From: Candidatus Thermochlorobacter aerophilus
GTDB taxonomy: Bacteria; Bacteroidota; Chlorobiia; Chlorobiales; Thermochlorobacteraceae
Assembly (NCBI GenBank): GCA_002794105.1
Contig: PHFL01000014.1
Span: forward strand, 37,103-77,686
Length of the DNA stretch: 40,584 nucleotides
Direction: 5' to 3'
Position 1 is the first letter of the stretch, and every line of letters begins with the position of its first letter. The notes under the pieces are model-generated. The model was not told where the DNA came from. It saw only the letters and a program-made list of their open reading frames with translations, and did no database searches. Made by a program: the position numbers and the translations under genes. This document shows, piece after piece, positions 26,646 through 35,560 of the stretch.

Positions 26646-27263
26646 TCACTTCCCACGATTTTTATACTCAATGCGCACAGCTGTATGGGGCACTGCTTCC
26701 AGACGTTCTTTTGGAATCGGTAAGCCTGAGACTGCACAAATTCCATACGTGCCATTTTTGATGCGCTCTAAGGCTTTGTCGATGTAGCTCAAGTAGCGTT
26801 CGTCGCGAGCAATGAACATAAAGTGCTGCTCTCTATCCATAGTCTCTGTGCCATGGTCAGCCATGTGCATAGAGTAGCTGGAGTTATGTTCTTCGCGGTC
26901 GCCATCTTCGCTATAAGCGTTGCGCATGATTTCTAGGTCACGCAGGACTTCTGCACGCTTCTGTAGCAAGATGTTTTCAAAGTGCTTGAGCTCTTCAGGT
27001 GTCAGGTAGGTTTTGGTCAAGCGCTGTTCAGGCACCCCTCCACTTGACCCAGTAGTGGTCTGGGGTTGGACTTGAGATTCTGCCACTGGCTGCGGCTCAA
27101 TGTCTTGCGGTTTTGCGACCGTTTCAGGCTTAGATTTGGTAGCAGCTTTTTTCGTTACTGCCTTCTCACCAGTCAGTTTTGTAGACTTTGCCGCAGCTCT
27201 TGCCTTCGATGACTTTGCTGTCGGCTTCTTTGCCTTTGAGCTCTTCTTTCTTTTTGCTGCCAT
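26646..27263 (-). CDS. TraR/DksA-family protein with a basic N-terminal tail
   Basis: A protein of 205 residues. The C-terminal half (about 85-205) is a DksA/TraR fold: a coiled coil starting LTPEELKHFENILLQKRAEV, a central acidic stretch (EDGDREEHN) and the terminal region YGICAVSGLPIPKERLEAVP. DksA proteins bind RNA polymerase through the secondary channel and mediate the ppGpp response. Only one cysteine (Cys176) of the usual four-cysteine zinc finger remains, as is common in Bacteroidetes versions. The first 85 or so residues are rich in lysine, alanine, serine and threonine (KKSSKAKKPTAKSSKARAAA), like a histone H1 tail, and may bind DNA or RNA. It lies 31 bases after ileS on the same strand, an arrangement seen in related phyla. 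Confidence 0.85.
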   Translation of the reverse strand: MAAKRKKSSKAKKPTAKSSKARAAAKSTKLTGEKAVTKKAATKSKPETVAKPQDIEPQPVAESQVQPQTTTGSSGGVPEQRLTKTYLTPEELKHFENILLQKRAEVLRDLEIMRNAYSEDGDREEHNSSYSMHMADHGTETMDREQHFMFIARDERYLSYIDKALERIKNGTYGICAVSGLPIPKERLEAVPHTAVRIEYKNRGK

Positions 27264-27294
27264 ACTCTACTACAGAATTAGGTTATACAAAAAA

Positions 27295-30200
27295 CTATTT
27301 TTTCTCCAACTCAATGGTGCATGGCTCACCGTTGATATCCTCTACAAAGCGTGTACCTTTGTTGAGCGCAAAATCTAGCGCTACGGCTAGTGTCTCGTTT
27401 TGGATGTATTCTTTATTGCGCTCCAGTGCAGCCTGCAAAGTCTTTGTAGTATTGACACGCAAGAAAATTCTATCGGTAATGTCTAAGCCCATTTCTTTAC
27501 GACAGGCCTGCACGCGACTGACAAACTCACGTGCCAGTCCTTCGTGAATGAGCTCTTCATTGAGTTCTGTGTCTAACGCTACTGTGAGCTTGAGTGCTTC
27601 ATCTGAAGCAACCAGCCAACCTTCTAAATCTTCTGACAAAATTTCGACATCTCCTCTTTCCACCTTGACGCGTCGACCTGCCACTTCAAATTCGTATTCA
27701 CCAGCTTTTTCTAATTCTGCAATTTCCTGCGCTGAGAAAGCTCGCACACGATTTGCCACAGCATTCACATCCTTACCAAACTTTTTGCCCAGTGTCTTGA
27801 AGTTTGGTTTTGCCTTTTTGCTGATGATGCCTGTCTCATCATCTACAAATTCTATAGCTTTGATATTGACTTCATCGAGGATAATATCTTTTACTTTTTC
27901 TAACTCCTCACGTGTCTGTTTTTCTAACACGGGTAAGAGCATTCGGCGAAGCGGTTGACGCACTTTTAGCTCAGCTTTTTTGCGTAGCGACAGCGCCAGC
28001 GAACAGATGCTCTGTGCTTTTTTCATGCGCATCTCGAGTGCTTTGTCAATTGCCGCTTCTTCAACTTCTGGGAAATACGACAGATGCACAGACTCATACG
28101 GCTCTTTGCCTGTAACCGTATTGAGATTACGATAAATTTCTTCTGCAATAAATGGGCAGAAGGGCGAGACCAGCTTTGCTACTGTTATCAAGCATTCGTA
28201 GAGCGTTTGATAAGCTGCCAGTTTATCTAAGCCCATCTCACCTTTCCAGAAGCGGCGGCGAGAGCGACGAATGTACCAATTTGAAAGATTGTTGACGGTA
28301 AATTCTTCAATCAGGCGCGTGGCGCTGGTCGGGTCATAATTCGACATCGCCTCATCGACGGCTTTGATGAGCGTGTTCAGCGATGAGAGAATCCACCTAT
28401 CGAGCTCGGTGCGCTCTGCAAGGGGCAAACGCTCTTCTTTATACTCAAAGCCATCGACATTGGCATACAAGGCAAAGAATCTGTAACTTTCAATAAAACT
28501 GCGGAAAAACTTACGCTGCTCTTCAACAATTTCTTCCTCATCAAATGCTTTTGGTAACCATACTGGGCTTGAATTTACTAAGTACCACCGCAATGAATCT
28601 GCACCATACTTTTCTATTATCACAAATGGATCGACCACATTGCCCTTGGACTTGGACATTTTCTGCTTGTGTTTATCCAAGATGTGTCCATTGACAATGA
28701 GGTTCTTAAACGCTGGTTTGTCAAAAATCAGTGTAGCAATTGCATGCAGTGTATAGAACCATCCGCGTGTTTGGTCGACGGCTTCGCAGATGTAGTCGGC
28801 AGGAAAACTGCGCTCAAATTCTTCACGATTTTCGAAGGGATAGTGCCACTGTGCAAACGGCATAGCGCCTGAGTCGAACCACACGTCAATGAGTTCAGGC
28901 GTGCGAGTGAATTTTTTGCCATTCTTGATGAAGTAAATTCTATCGACAAATGGTTTGTGCAAATCGAGCTCTACAAGACCTTGGTCTAAGGCATCGCCCA
29001 GTTTGTATGTTTTGCCGTCAATGTCGATAAAGCCTTCACGCAGTTCTGCAATGGAGCCAATGCAGAAGAGATTGCCTGATGTGTGGTCATCTCCGATTTT
29101 GAAATCCTCAGATACCCAAATAGGTAGCGGTGTGCCCCAGAAACGCTCGCGCGACAGTGCCCAGTCTTTGTTTTCTTCTAACCAATTGCCAAAACGCCCT
29201 GTGCCAATTTCTGGCGGATGCCAATTGATTGTTTTGTTGAGTTCTACCATACGCTTTGCTACCGCCGTGGTGCGGATATACCACGACTCGCGTGCATAGT
29301 AAATGACAGGTACATCGTATCGCCACGAAAAAGGATAGCTATGCGTAATGGTTTCCTTGCGGAACAACTTGCCTGCCTGCTTTAGCTCGGCAATGATTTC
29401 AGGGTCTGCATCTTTGAAGAATTTTCCTGCGTAGCGCGGCACTTCGTCGGTAAACACGCCATTGCGTGCAATTGGCTGATACATCGGCAGCCCATACTTC
29501 TTGGAAATTTCATAGTCATCGGCTCCAAACGCTGGCGCACAGTGCACAATGCCTGTACCATCTTCTATGGACACAAAATCTCCCAGCGTTACAAAAAAAG
29601 CCTTTTCTTTGACCTTCAAGTGTGGCAAGAGCTGCTCATACTCCATAAACTCTAACGCTCTGCCCTTGAACTCTTCAAGCACTTCAATTGGACTTTCTCC
29701 TGCAGACTCGGCGAGCACATTTAGCCGTGCCTTAGCCAGTATGTAAATTTCATCTTCTACCCTTGCGCGCACATAATCGACCTCGGGATTGACCGCCAGA
29801 CAAACATTTGAAATGAGTGTCCATGGCGTTGTCGTCCATGCCAAGAAGTACTCATTTTCACGATGCTTGAGTTTGAACTTGACATAGATACTTGGGTCTT
29901 TGACTTCCCTATAACCCAGCGCCAATTCGTGTGAACTTAGTACGGTCTCCGACCTTGGGTCTTGTGGAACAATTTTGTAGTCTTTGTAAATTAGTCCTTT
30001 GTCAAAGATTTGCTTCAAGCCCCACCACACTGACTCAATGTAGGCATTGTCGCATGTGATGTAGGCGTTTTCCATATCGCACCAGTATGCGATTCGGTCG
30101 GTGAGCTTGCCCCAGCCTTCTTTGTTATCTTGAATGTGGAAATAAACCAAGCGCCGTGCTTCTCGGTTGAATTCTTCAATACCGTAGGCTTCTACAGCCG

Positions 30201-30522
30201 ATTTATTTTTCAGACCTAATTTTTTTTCAACGGCAATCTCTACGGGCAAGCCATGCGTATCCCAGCCAGCTTTGCGAGGCACACAGAAACCTTTGAGTGT
30301 TTTATATCGGCAAATGAGGTCTTTGGTCGTTCGACTCAAGACATGATGCACACCCGGCTTGCCATTGACTGTAGGCGGTCCTTCGTAGAAGGTAAACCTT
30401 GGCTGATGCTGACGCGTGGAAATGCTCTTTTCAAAAATGCGATGCTCTTTCCAGAAATTGAGAATCTCAGCTTCAAGAGCGCTGTATGTCAGGTCAGGAG
30501 GAAGTTCTTTGAACTTACGCAT
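27295..30522 (-). CDS. ileS: Isoleucine-tRNA ligase
   Basis: A class I aminoacyl-tRNA synthetase of 1075 residues that charges tRNA-Ile. The ATP-binding HIGH-type motif is present as [13 protein letters not shown] (about residues 57-69), and KMSKS lies at 621-625 within [13 protein letters not shown]. Between them lie the editing (CP1) domain and the tryptophan-rich [11 protein letters not shown] segment. An anticodon-binding domain and a long C-terminal region follow. The length and the HIGH variant match the Bacteroidetes/Chlorobi type (eukaryote-like IleS) rather than the 940-residue E. coli type. It is the first gene of a probable unit with the DksA-like gene and tatA. Confidence 0.95.
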   Translation of the reverse strand: MRKFKELPPDLTYSALEAEILNFWKEHRIFEKSISTRQHQPRFTFYEGPPTVNGKPGVHHVLSRTTKDLICRYKTLKGFCVPRKAGWDTHGLPVEIAVEKKLGLKNKSAVEAYGIEEFNREARRLVYFHIQDNKEGWGKLTDRIAYWCDMENAYITCDNAYIESVWWGLKQIFDKGLIYKDYKIVPQDPRSETVLSSHELALGYREVKDPSIYVKFKLKHRENEYFLAWTTTPWTLISNVCLAVNPEVDYVRARVEDEIYILAKARLNVLAESAGESPIEVLEEFKGRALEFMEYEQLLPHLKVKEKAFFVTLGDFVSIEDGTGIVHCAPAFGADDYEISKKYGLPMYQPIARNGVFTDEVPRYAGKFFKDADPEIIAELKQAGKLFRKETITHSYPFSWRYDVPVIYYARESWYIRTTAVAKRMVELNKTINWHPPEIGTGRFGNWLEENKDWALSRERFWGTPLPIWVSEDFKIGDDHTSGNLFCIGSIAELREGFIDIDGKTYKLGDALDQGLVELDLHKPFVDRIYFIKNGKKFTRTPELIDVWFDSGAMPFAQWHYPFENREEFERSFPADYICEAVDQTRGWFYTLHAIATLIFDKPAFKNLIVNGHILDKHKQKMSKSKGNVVDPFVIIEKYGADSLRWYLVNSSPVWLPKAFDEEEIVEEQRKFFRSFIESYRFFALYANVDGFEYKEERLPLAERTELDRWILSSLNTLIKAVDEAMSNYDPTSATRLIEEFTVNNLSNWYIRRSRRRFWKGEMGLDKLAAYQTLYECLITVAKLVSPFCPFIAEEIYRNLNTVTGKEPYESVHLSYFPEVEEAAIDKALEMRMKKAQSICSLALSLRKKAELKVRQPLRRMLLPVLEKQTREELEKVKDIILDEVNIKAIEFVDDETGIISKKAKPNFKTLGKKFGKDVNAVANRVRAFSAQEIAELEKAGEYEFEVAGRRVKVERGDVEILSEDLEGWLVASDEALKLTVALDTELNEELIHEGLAREFVSRVQACRKEMGLDITDRIFLRVNTTKTLQAALERNKEYIQNETLAVALDFALNKGTRFVEDINGEPCTIELEKK

Positions 30523-30687
30523 TACCGTATCTCTTCACGCTAACTTGGCTTGGTAGCACTCGTGCTCTTGCACGGCTTACAAAGTGTGCAAATATATTTG
30601 GCATTGCTTAATAAACAAAGAGAAATTTTCCAAATCCTTAAAAAAATTTGCCCTCATCACGATGATGAGGGCACACACCACTAAAAT
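30523..30687. other. Spacer between the CsmA-like gene and ileS
   Basis: It holds the terminator of the CsmA-like gene (30639-30672) and about 80 bases that should carry the ileS promoter. No other gene is seen. Confidence 0.5.
30639..30672 (-). terminator. Strong intrinsic terminator after the CsmA-like gene
   Basis: GCCCTCATCA (30650-30659) and TGATGAGGGC (30663-30672) form a perfect 10-bp stem with a 3-base loop. On the minus strand it is followed by CAAATTTTTTTAAGG, a good U tract. It closes a single-gene transcript. Confidence 0.92.
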
Positions 30688-30888
30688 TTACTTCTTGTTG
30701 CCACCCGTTAGAGAATCGACGGTGCGGTTGATGGCTTTGCTGAACGCTTCAGCCAGTGTGGTTGCTGTCTTACCTCCTGCTTCAAATGCGCCTTCAACGA
30801 CTTTCCAAGCATTGCTTGCACCCATGTCAGCAGCTCTGCCGATGCTGACTAGCACCTGCGTAATGACACCTCCGCGGACTTCGTCCAT
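30688..30888 (-). CDS. CsmA/CsmB-like chlorosome envelope protein
   Basis: A protein of 66 residues. Aligned without gaps to Chlorobaculum CsmA (from memory, offset +2) it keeps about twelve key positions: Gly6-Gly7-Val8, Thr10, Leu13, Gly17-Arg18, Trp28, Val31, Phe35 and Gly39-Lys40. The later part (GKTATTLAEAFSKAI) is more like CsmB/CsmF. These proteins line the chlorosome, the light-harvesting body of green bacteria. The CsmA histidine that binds bacteriochlorophyll a (His25) is alanine here (Ala27), so this would be a structural envelope protein rather than the baseplate pigment binder. GGAGG lies about 5 bases before the ATG and a strong terminator follows, indicating an independent, well-expressed gene. 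An unrelated amphipathic small protein is the alternative. Confidence 0.6.
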   Translation of the reverse strand: MDEVRGGVITQVLVSIGRAADMGASNAWKVVEGAFEAGGKTATTLAEAFSKAINRTVDSLTGGNKK

Positions 30889-31022
30889 TTTTCCTCCAAA
30901 GTTTAAGTGTTAGCGAAGTGATTGATTTTTTACCACTTCTGCCTCTAACATCAAGAACGGTTTGAGAATTTCAGCACTGGCTAAAAAAGCGCGCCACCTT
31001 GAACAGGCTTCCGCGATGCACC

Positions 31023-31635
31023 CTCATCCTCACTTCATGAGCACCATTTTTTTGCTCGCCACATACCGACCACGACTCCCAACCGCCTCCAACCGATACA
31101 CATACACCCCACTGCCCAATCCACTCCCCTCAAACCGCACCTCATACACCCCAACCCCCTGACGCACCCCTCCTACCACCTCCTTCACCAGCCGCCCTAA
31201 CATGTCATACACCCGCACCCGCACCTCACTCTCCTCCGGCAACACATACCGTATCGTCGTCACAGGATTGAACGGATTCGGATAGTTCTGCATCAACTCA
31301 TAGTCCCGACTCACGCGCTTGCCCTCTACCTCCACCCGAACCGCATAATCATGAACCGTCCCATCAAAATCCACCGACCGCAACGCATACACATAGCGCT
31401 CGCCCTCTCGCACCCGCTCATCTATGAACCGATACCGCCGACCCACGGCACTTGTGCCCGCGCCACGCAACGCCGCATGCTCTCGGTAGTCAGCAATGAC
31501 TTCGCCGTTGCGCATGAGCATAAAGCCCGCATTGTCTCGCTCCGAGGCCGTCTGCCACTCCAGCACCACGCCCAGCACCGTCGCCTCTCCCTTGAACCCC
31601 ACTAACTCCACTGGCAACGGGTCGTCCGTCGGATT
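31023..31635. repeat. Near-identical duplicated block 1 (copy in gene A)
   Basis: It matches 35553-36166 at a constant offset of 4531 bases with few substitutions. It covers the sorting domain and fibronectin-like domain and runs a few bases past the stop codon. Identity fades near GGTCGTCCGTCGGATTC. Confidence 0.9.
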
Positions 31636-31917
31636 CGTCGTGCCTAATGACACAAAGAAGGTGCTGTTCGCAACTACCGATTCCGAGAATGTGTCTGAAC
31701 TAAAGGTCGTGGGCAGAGTGCTCGTGTTGACTGACAACGGTCCCCGACTTTGCCAGTTTCCACTGACGCGTGTGGCAATCTTGAGCGTTGTGTTGCTCGG
31801 CACCTGATTGACGGCATCATCGGCGTTGATTGCCATGTCCTGGACTTGTGATATCGTTACATTGTTGCTGCCCGTATTGAGAAAGCTGTAGTAGCGCAGG
31901 TCGGAGACTTTCTCCAA
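31030..31917 (-). CDS. T9SS sorting-domain fragment of protein A (C-terminal segment)
   Basis: A segment of 295 residues, the end of frameshifted gene A. Residues about 1-95 are unique to this gene. Then comes a beta-sandwich of the kind that precedes sorting domains (LPVELVGFKGEATVLGVVLEW ... YRFIDERVREGERYVYALRSVD). The last 80 residues are the type A sorting domain (YELMQNYPNPFNPVTTIRYV ... GVYVYRLEA ... KKMVLMK), recognised by the T9SS before anchoring. The frame stays open upstream of the ATG to about 32005, so the ATG is not a true start. Alone it has no signal peptide and could not be exported. Confidence 0.75.
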   Translation of the reverse strand: MEKVSDLRYYSFLNTGSNNVTISQVQDMAINADDAVNQVPSNTTLKIATRVSGNWQSRGPLSVNTSTLPTTFSSDTFSESVVANSTFFVSLGTTNPTDDPLPVELVGFKGEATVLGVVLEWQTASERDNAGFMLMRNGEVIADYREHAALRGAGTSAVGRRYRFIDERVREGERYVYALRSVDFDGTVHDYAVRVEVEGKRVSRDYELMQNYPNPFNPVTTIRYVLPEESEVRVRVYDMLGRLVKEVVGGVRQGVGVYEVRFEGSGLGSGVYVYRLEAVGSRGRYVASKKMVLMK

Positions 31918-31982
31918 GGGGGAATTGACGCCTGCTAAGCTATTTGCATTGCCGTCAATGAGTTCTGCCCGCAGCGAGGTGC

Positions 31983-33206
31983 CTAAAAGAGGTGAGCCGT
32001 GAGTGAGATTTGACGATAGGTGGTGTTATCGCCGATGGGGAAGAGGTAGGTTTGTGAGACGCCTGTGACGGCGCGTTCAAGGCGGGCGTTGATGTGTCCA
32101 GAGGTGGGAGGAGTGACAGCACCTGTGGCACTGTTCAGCACGCGCACCACATCGCTGGCATTGACGCTGCTCACGATACCGCCTTGCAGGGTGAGCTGGT
32201 CATTAACGAAGACGCTACCGTTGGTGCTCTCCAGCGTTTTGTTGGCGCCCGAGATGGTCAGGCGGTGGTATTGTGTGTTAGGGGCAGTGCTTGGGTTGCG
32301 TGCCGTGATGGTCTGTAGCGCCGTGCCGTTGTAATCCACCGTGCCATTGGTGTTAATGCTGGTCAAATTCCAGCTATTGGGGATGCCTGAACTCGGCGAT
32401 TGCTGCCTAAAAAAGGTCGGCGCATTTGGTGGCGGCAGCAGCGGATTTGAGCCAATCAGCGCGCCTGTTCCCATACCATGCACATCCCCGATGCGCAGTG
32501 TGGCATTTGTGCCCATAATCAAGTTAGAGGTCGCACCAGGCGGGGTTGGTCCAGTCTGTGTGGCAATCATCTCAGCACCATCTTGTGCAATGAGCGTGCC
32601 ATTGAGCGTAAAGTTGCGGCCGTTGCTGCATGCAATCGCTGACCCACTCGGCAAGGTAATGCTCGCACCCAGTGGAATCTCCCACTTTGCCAAAATGTTG
32701 GTCTCGCCGCCTGTGCCCAGCCACACCACGCTCGGCACCGTGAAGGTCGCCGATGCTCCCGTCAGCCGAATCGTAGGGTCGGCACCGACGCCGAAGCGGT
32801 CGCCGCTGAAGCGACAAGTGTTTGCCAGCGACACATTTCCACCAAACTCTAAGATGTTGGTGCCTGAACCTGCGGGAAACGACAAGTTGCCCGCTAAGAA
32901 TAGGGGCACAGAAAACGTGAAATTTCCATTGACGGTCAGTGTGGTGTTGCACGCATTGTTGCAATCCACTCCGCCCATGACCAATCCCGAGCCGCCTGTG
33001 GCTGATGTTGCTCCTGACACATCGCCCGTTACGGTCAGCGTCACGGTGGAACTTGGGCGGTTGTTGATTACCAACACTGTGTTGCTACTTGATGGAAAGG
33101 TGGTTGAGCTGGTGGCACTGCCGATGGAGAGGGTGCCGAAGGTATGGGCAAATGAACCGCCGCTGCCTACTGGCGTCAGGATGAAGACCCCACGCCAGAG
33201 CTCCAC
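31983..33206 (-). CDS. Repeat-module segment of protein A (third segment)
   Basis: 407 residues in the frame that continues paralog B at ELWRGVFILTPVGSGGSF. It is one complete module of about 330 residues, rich in threonine, serine, asparagine and glycine, with motifs such as TLTVNGNFTFSVPLFLAGN, GTLIAQDGAEMIATQTG and GTVDYNGTALQTITARN. A beta-helix is likely. The DNA is nearly identical to gene B. It ends by frameshift at an early stop after TYRQISLTAHLF, where the next frame continues as LTHGSPLLGTSLRAEL. The frame opens upstream to about 33265. Confidence 0.65.
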   Translation of the reverse strand: MELWRGVFILTPVGSGGSFAHTFGTLSIGSATSSTTFPSSSNTVLVINNRPSSTVTLTVTGDVSGATSATGGSGLVMGGVDCNNACNTTLTVNGNFTFSVPLFLAGNLSFPAGSGTNILEFGGNVSLANTCRFSGDRFGVGADPTIRLTGASATFTVPSVVWLGTGGETNILAKWEIPLGASITLPSGSAIACSNGRNFTLNGTLIAQDGAEMIATQTGPTPPGATSNLIMGTNATLRIGDVHGMGTGALIGSNPLLPPPNAPTFFRQQSPSSGIPNSWNLTSINTNGTVDYNGTALQTITARNPSTAPNTQYHRLTISGANKTLESTNGSVFVNDQLTLQGGIVSSVNASDVVRVLNSATGAVTPPTSGHINARLERAVTGVSQTYLFPIGDNTTYRQISLTAHLF

Positions 33207-33500
33207 GCTGTTTGCCGTGATGTTGCCTTCTACAATGTTTGGGTTGTTGAAGAGGAAAAATGGTGGTGGAGGGGTTTGAGACTACGATGCCGCCGGTGTT
33301 GTTGATGACCAAGTTGTTGTAGGTGCGGGCGGTCACGGCTTGCGTCACGGTGCCGTTATACTCAATCGTGCCGTTGCTGGAAATGCTGGTCAAATCCCAG
33401 GTTGGTGGTGTTGGTGAGCCCGGTGATGTTCTTCGGATGAAGAGCGGGAAATTGCTCACGGGGTTTAAGACCGTACCATCGCCGAGCCCCTGTGGGTCTG
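32073..33500. repeat. Near-identical duplicated block 2 (copy in gene A)
   Basis: It matches 36614-38043 with scattered substitutions, one 3-bp difference near 32105 and a 2-bp deletion at 33263-33270. It encodes one whole repeat module plus part of the next. Confidence 0.9.
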
Positions 33501-34041
33501 CCACACGGATGATGCCGTTAAGTCCCATGGTCAATAGTGTTTGTCCTGAGCCATCGCCCGTAAAGGTTGAAATAAGTTCGGCGCCATCTTGCGCAACGAG
33601 CGTGCCATATACCGTTAGCCCAAACCCGCCATGAATCGCAATGCCAGAAGTGGGGGTCATGGTAACTTGTGAGCCTGCCGCAATCTCCCAGTTGGTGATG
33701 GCATTGGTCTCGCCATCTAAGCTTGATGTACCAACCCACACATTGGGATGCACTGTAAAGGTCTGCAAAGTTGTGCCAATGAAGCGGATGGTTGGCACAG
33801 ACCCGCCGCCACTACGCCGCCCGTTGTAACGACTGCCATTTTTGAGCTTAAAATCTCCCTTAAAGTTGAACTCCATGGTTCCGTTTGCAAACCCACCTTT
33901 CGCAATATTTCCTGTACTTCCTCCTCGTATATCTCCTGCCCATGAGGAAAATATTGTCCCATTGCCCACTAAGTCCAAGCGTGCGCCTGAGAGGTCAAAA
34001 TTTCCATCCACGGTCATTGATGGCACCAGAGGTGCTACCAA
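33085..34041 (-). CDS. Repeat-module segment of protein A (second segment)
   Basis: 318 residues, of which the first 258 or so are in the correct frame: TVDGNFDLSGARLDLVGNG, then FVGTTLQTFTVHPNVWVGTS-like strands, GTLVAQDGAELISTFTGDG and TYNNLVINNTGGIVVSNPS. After SNPS the frame is lost, because the run ATGGTGGTGG at 33260-33269 (plus strand) is two bases shorter than in paralog B. The remaining 60 residues (TTIFPLQQPKHCRRQHHG and on) are out of frame and not real protein. Its ATG is internal to the gene. Confidence 0.6.
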   Translation of the reverse strand: MVAPLVPSMTVDGNFDLSGARLDLVGNGTIFSSWAGDIRGGSTGNIAKGGFANGTMEFNFKGDFKLKNGSRYNGRRSGGGSVPTIRFIGTTLQTFTVHPNVWVGTSSLDGETNAITNWEIAAGSQVTMTPTSGIAIHGGFGLTVYGTLVAQDGAELISTFTGDGSGQTLLTMGLNGIIRVADPQGLGDGTVLNPVSNFPLFIRRTSPGSPTPPTWDLTSISSNGTIEYNGTVTQAVTARTYNNLVINNTGGIVVSNPSTTIFPLQQPKHCRRQHHGKQRGALAWGLHPDASRQRRFICPYLRHPLHRQCHQLNHLSIK

Positions 34042-35122
34042 TGTTCAACCCTGTTCCCGACGCTGGCGAAACCAGCATAATCGTCACGCCCTCATTTGCA
34101 TGCGACAAGCTCGGTGCCGTGACATCTCCTGTCACCGTGAGATTGGTGGTGGCATTGGTGGCGCTGACCACAGCAATGCCCGTATTGTGCAGAACGCCAT
34201 TTTCGCCATTAGGATCGGGACCATACACAGAGGTGCTGGTATTACTGCCAATTTGAATGCTCCCCACCGAGTGGGTGAGTGATGTATTATCCGCCCTGTT
34301 GAGAATGAGTATGCCTCTCTTAAGTATTAGGTTTCCTGAAATCTTCAATTGGGCGAGCACGACGGTGGGATTATCCTCACGATAGCGAGGTGTTTCATTG
34401 AGATAATCTATCGTTACAGCGAACCTCACCTGCCCAACCTGATTGTTAATCTCAAGCGATTGCATTTCTATTTCTATCGAGCTGCCGCCCGACTGCCCGA
34501 TAGTTTGTGTCGCATCAGTCTCTGCGGGATCATCCAGCTCGTTTGGCAGCAGTGTTGCTGAAAAGTTTTCCATGATGACAGGACCTAAGTCAAAAGTTCC
34601 TGTGCCTATCAGGGATTGCGGTCCATATGTGCTGCGTGAAAATCTCGTGGTACAAACGGCAGTGCCTACCACTAAATCGACTGTTCCGTTATTTTGGAAT
34701 GTTGTTGCCATGTTTGCTGGGTCGGTCGAGAGCGGTTCAAGCAGCAGCTGGTGTGTCGTAATCGCGCTGGGTTGTAGGGTTATTTTTCCTAAAGAGTTCA
34801 CGGTTACATCGCGGGCTTTAAGCGTGCGCGCCGCCACATTGTCATACTCGAGGGTGCCGCCATCATCCACCGTCACCGAAGCCAGCGTGTTCGGCGGCGA
34901 GACGTCCAGCGTGACAATGTCTCCTGTACTGATAATTGCTTCATCTCCCTCCACAGTGCCCGGTACACCATTAGGCAACCAAGTTAATGGGTTGCTCCAC
35001 GATCCGCTCTGAACACTGGTGTAAGTGATTTGCGCTACAGCAGTGGTGCAGAAGCAGAGTAGGCTCAGTGCCAAGAGCCATGCTTTTTTCCCTGTTGTCC
35101 CAAGATGTAAGTGCTTTCTCAT
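33995..35122 (-). CDS. N-terminal segment of T9SS-secreted protein A
   Basis: About 375 residues beginning at an ATG with AGGAG seven bases upstream. The signal peptide is clear (KAWLLALSLLCFCTTAVAQ). A G8-like start follows (SGSWSNPLTWLPNGVPGTVEGDE ... STGDIVTLD), then beta-rich sequence with NGTVDLVVGT and TNLTVTGDVTAPSL. The frame ends at 33995 after GSTSGAINDRGWKF, where the true sequence should continue as SMTVDGNFDLSGA in another frame. A longer reading to 35347 only adds a low-likelihood leader. Confidence 0.65.
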   Translation of the reverse strand: MRKHLHLGTTGKKAWLLALSLLCFCTTAVAQITYTSVQSGSWSNPLTWLPNGVPGTVEGDEAIISTGDIVTLDVSPPNTLASVTVDDGGTLEYDNVAARTLKARDVTVNSLGKITLQPSAITTHQLLLEPLSTDPANMATTFQNNGTVDLVVGTAVCTTRFSRSTYGPQSLIGTGTFDLGPVIMENFSATLLPNELDDPAETDATQTIGQSGGSSIEIEMQSLEINNQVGQVRFAVTIDYLNETPRYREDNPTVVLAQLKISGNLILKRGILILNRADNTSLTHSVGSIQIGSNTSTSVYGPDPNGENGVLHNTGIAVVSATNATTNLTVTGDVTAPSLSHANEGVTIMLVSPASGTGLNIGSTSGAINDRGWKF

Positions 35123-35560
35123 TTTAACGCTCCTTTGTCTTGCATGCTGTCTCATGCGTTTTTGATTGATTAAAAGATTATCGTCAAAATCGAAGCAACG
35201 GACCCGGTCTATTGCGTGATGTCTATTGCGTGATAACTCACTGGGAATATTGAAACTGCAGTTTTGGGAGAGAGAGGGAACTTTTTGAAACTGCTTTGCA
35301 GAAAGAACGAAACTGATGCTGAAATATAGCACTTTTCTGCTTCTCAAGCAAGAAGTCCTTGTTGAAGGAGAGGGACAATAGGGTTTGCTATCCTCACTTT
35401 GTCATTGCTGAGCAAAGCGAAGCATCCACATCGCACTGGATTCCTCGCTTTGCTCGGAAATGACAAAAGCGAGCATCCACCATGACAAAAAGTGCTCGCT
35501 ATGACCAAAAAGTGACTTGCCACGACAAAAAAGAGAAAAAGCATGCTTGAAATTTCATCC
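35123..35560. other. Spacer between T9SS genes A and B
   Basis: 438 bases. The right half holds a palindromic repeat copy (35401-35464) followed by short fragments of the same family (GCGAGCATCCACCATGAC and GTGCTCGCTATGAC). GAAGGAGAGGGAC near 35364-35376 is an inverted partial copy of the element at 40477-40538. The left half should carry the promoter of gene A. No gene is supported. Confidence 0.5.
35401..35464 (+). repeat. Dispersed palindromic intergenic repeat, single copy
   Basis: GTCATTGCTGAGCAAAGCGA through GCATCC to GGATTCCTCGCTTTGCTCGG and AATGAC. The two halves are imperfect inverted copies. Same family as 15086-15313. Confidence 0.75.

Larger units (their letters stand above)
31030..35122 (-). 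pseudogene. T9SS-secreted repeat protein A, full extent, interrupted by three frameshifts
   Basis: Four open segments read as one protein of about 1360 residues if three frame changes are corrected, near 34015-34035, 33263-33270 and 31995-32010. The paralog B next door is uninterrupted across the last two places. The order is: signal peptide, G8-like N-terminus, beta-helix-like repeat modules, a fibronectin-like domain and a type IX sorting domain. The intact protein would be exported by Sec, carried across the outer membrane by the T9SS and attached to the cell surface. The breaks could be decay, phase variation or assembly error in near-identical repeats. Each open segment is listed separately. 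Confidence 0.65.

Noticed and set aside
32341..33279. Long plus-strand reading frame (312 codons), with a near-identical twin at 36879-37862
   Set aside because: Both lie antisense to the conserved secreted-protein modules in duplicated DNA. The predicted proteins are proline- and valine-rich with no recognisable domain, so they are shadows of the opposite strand.
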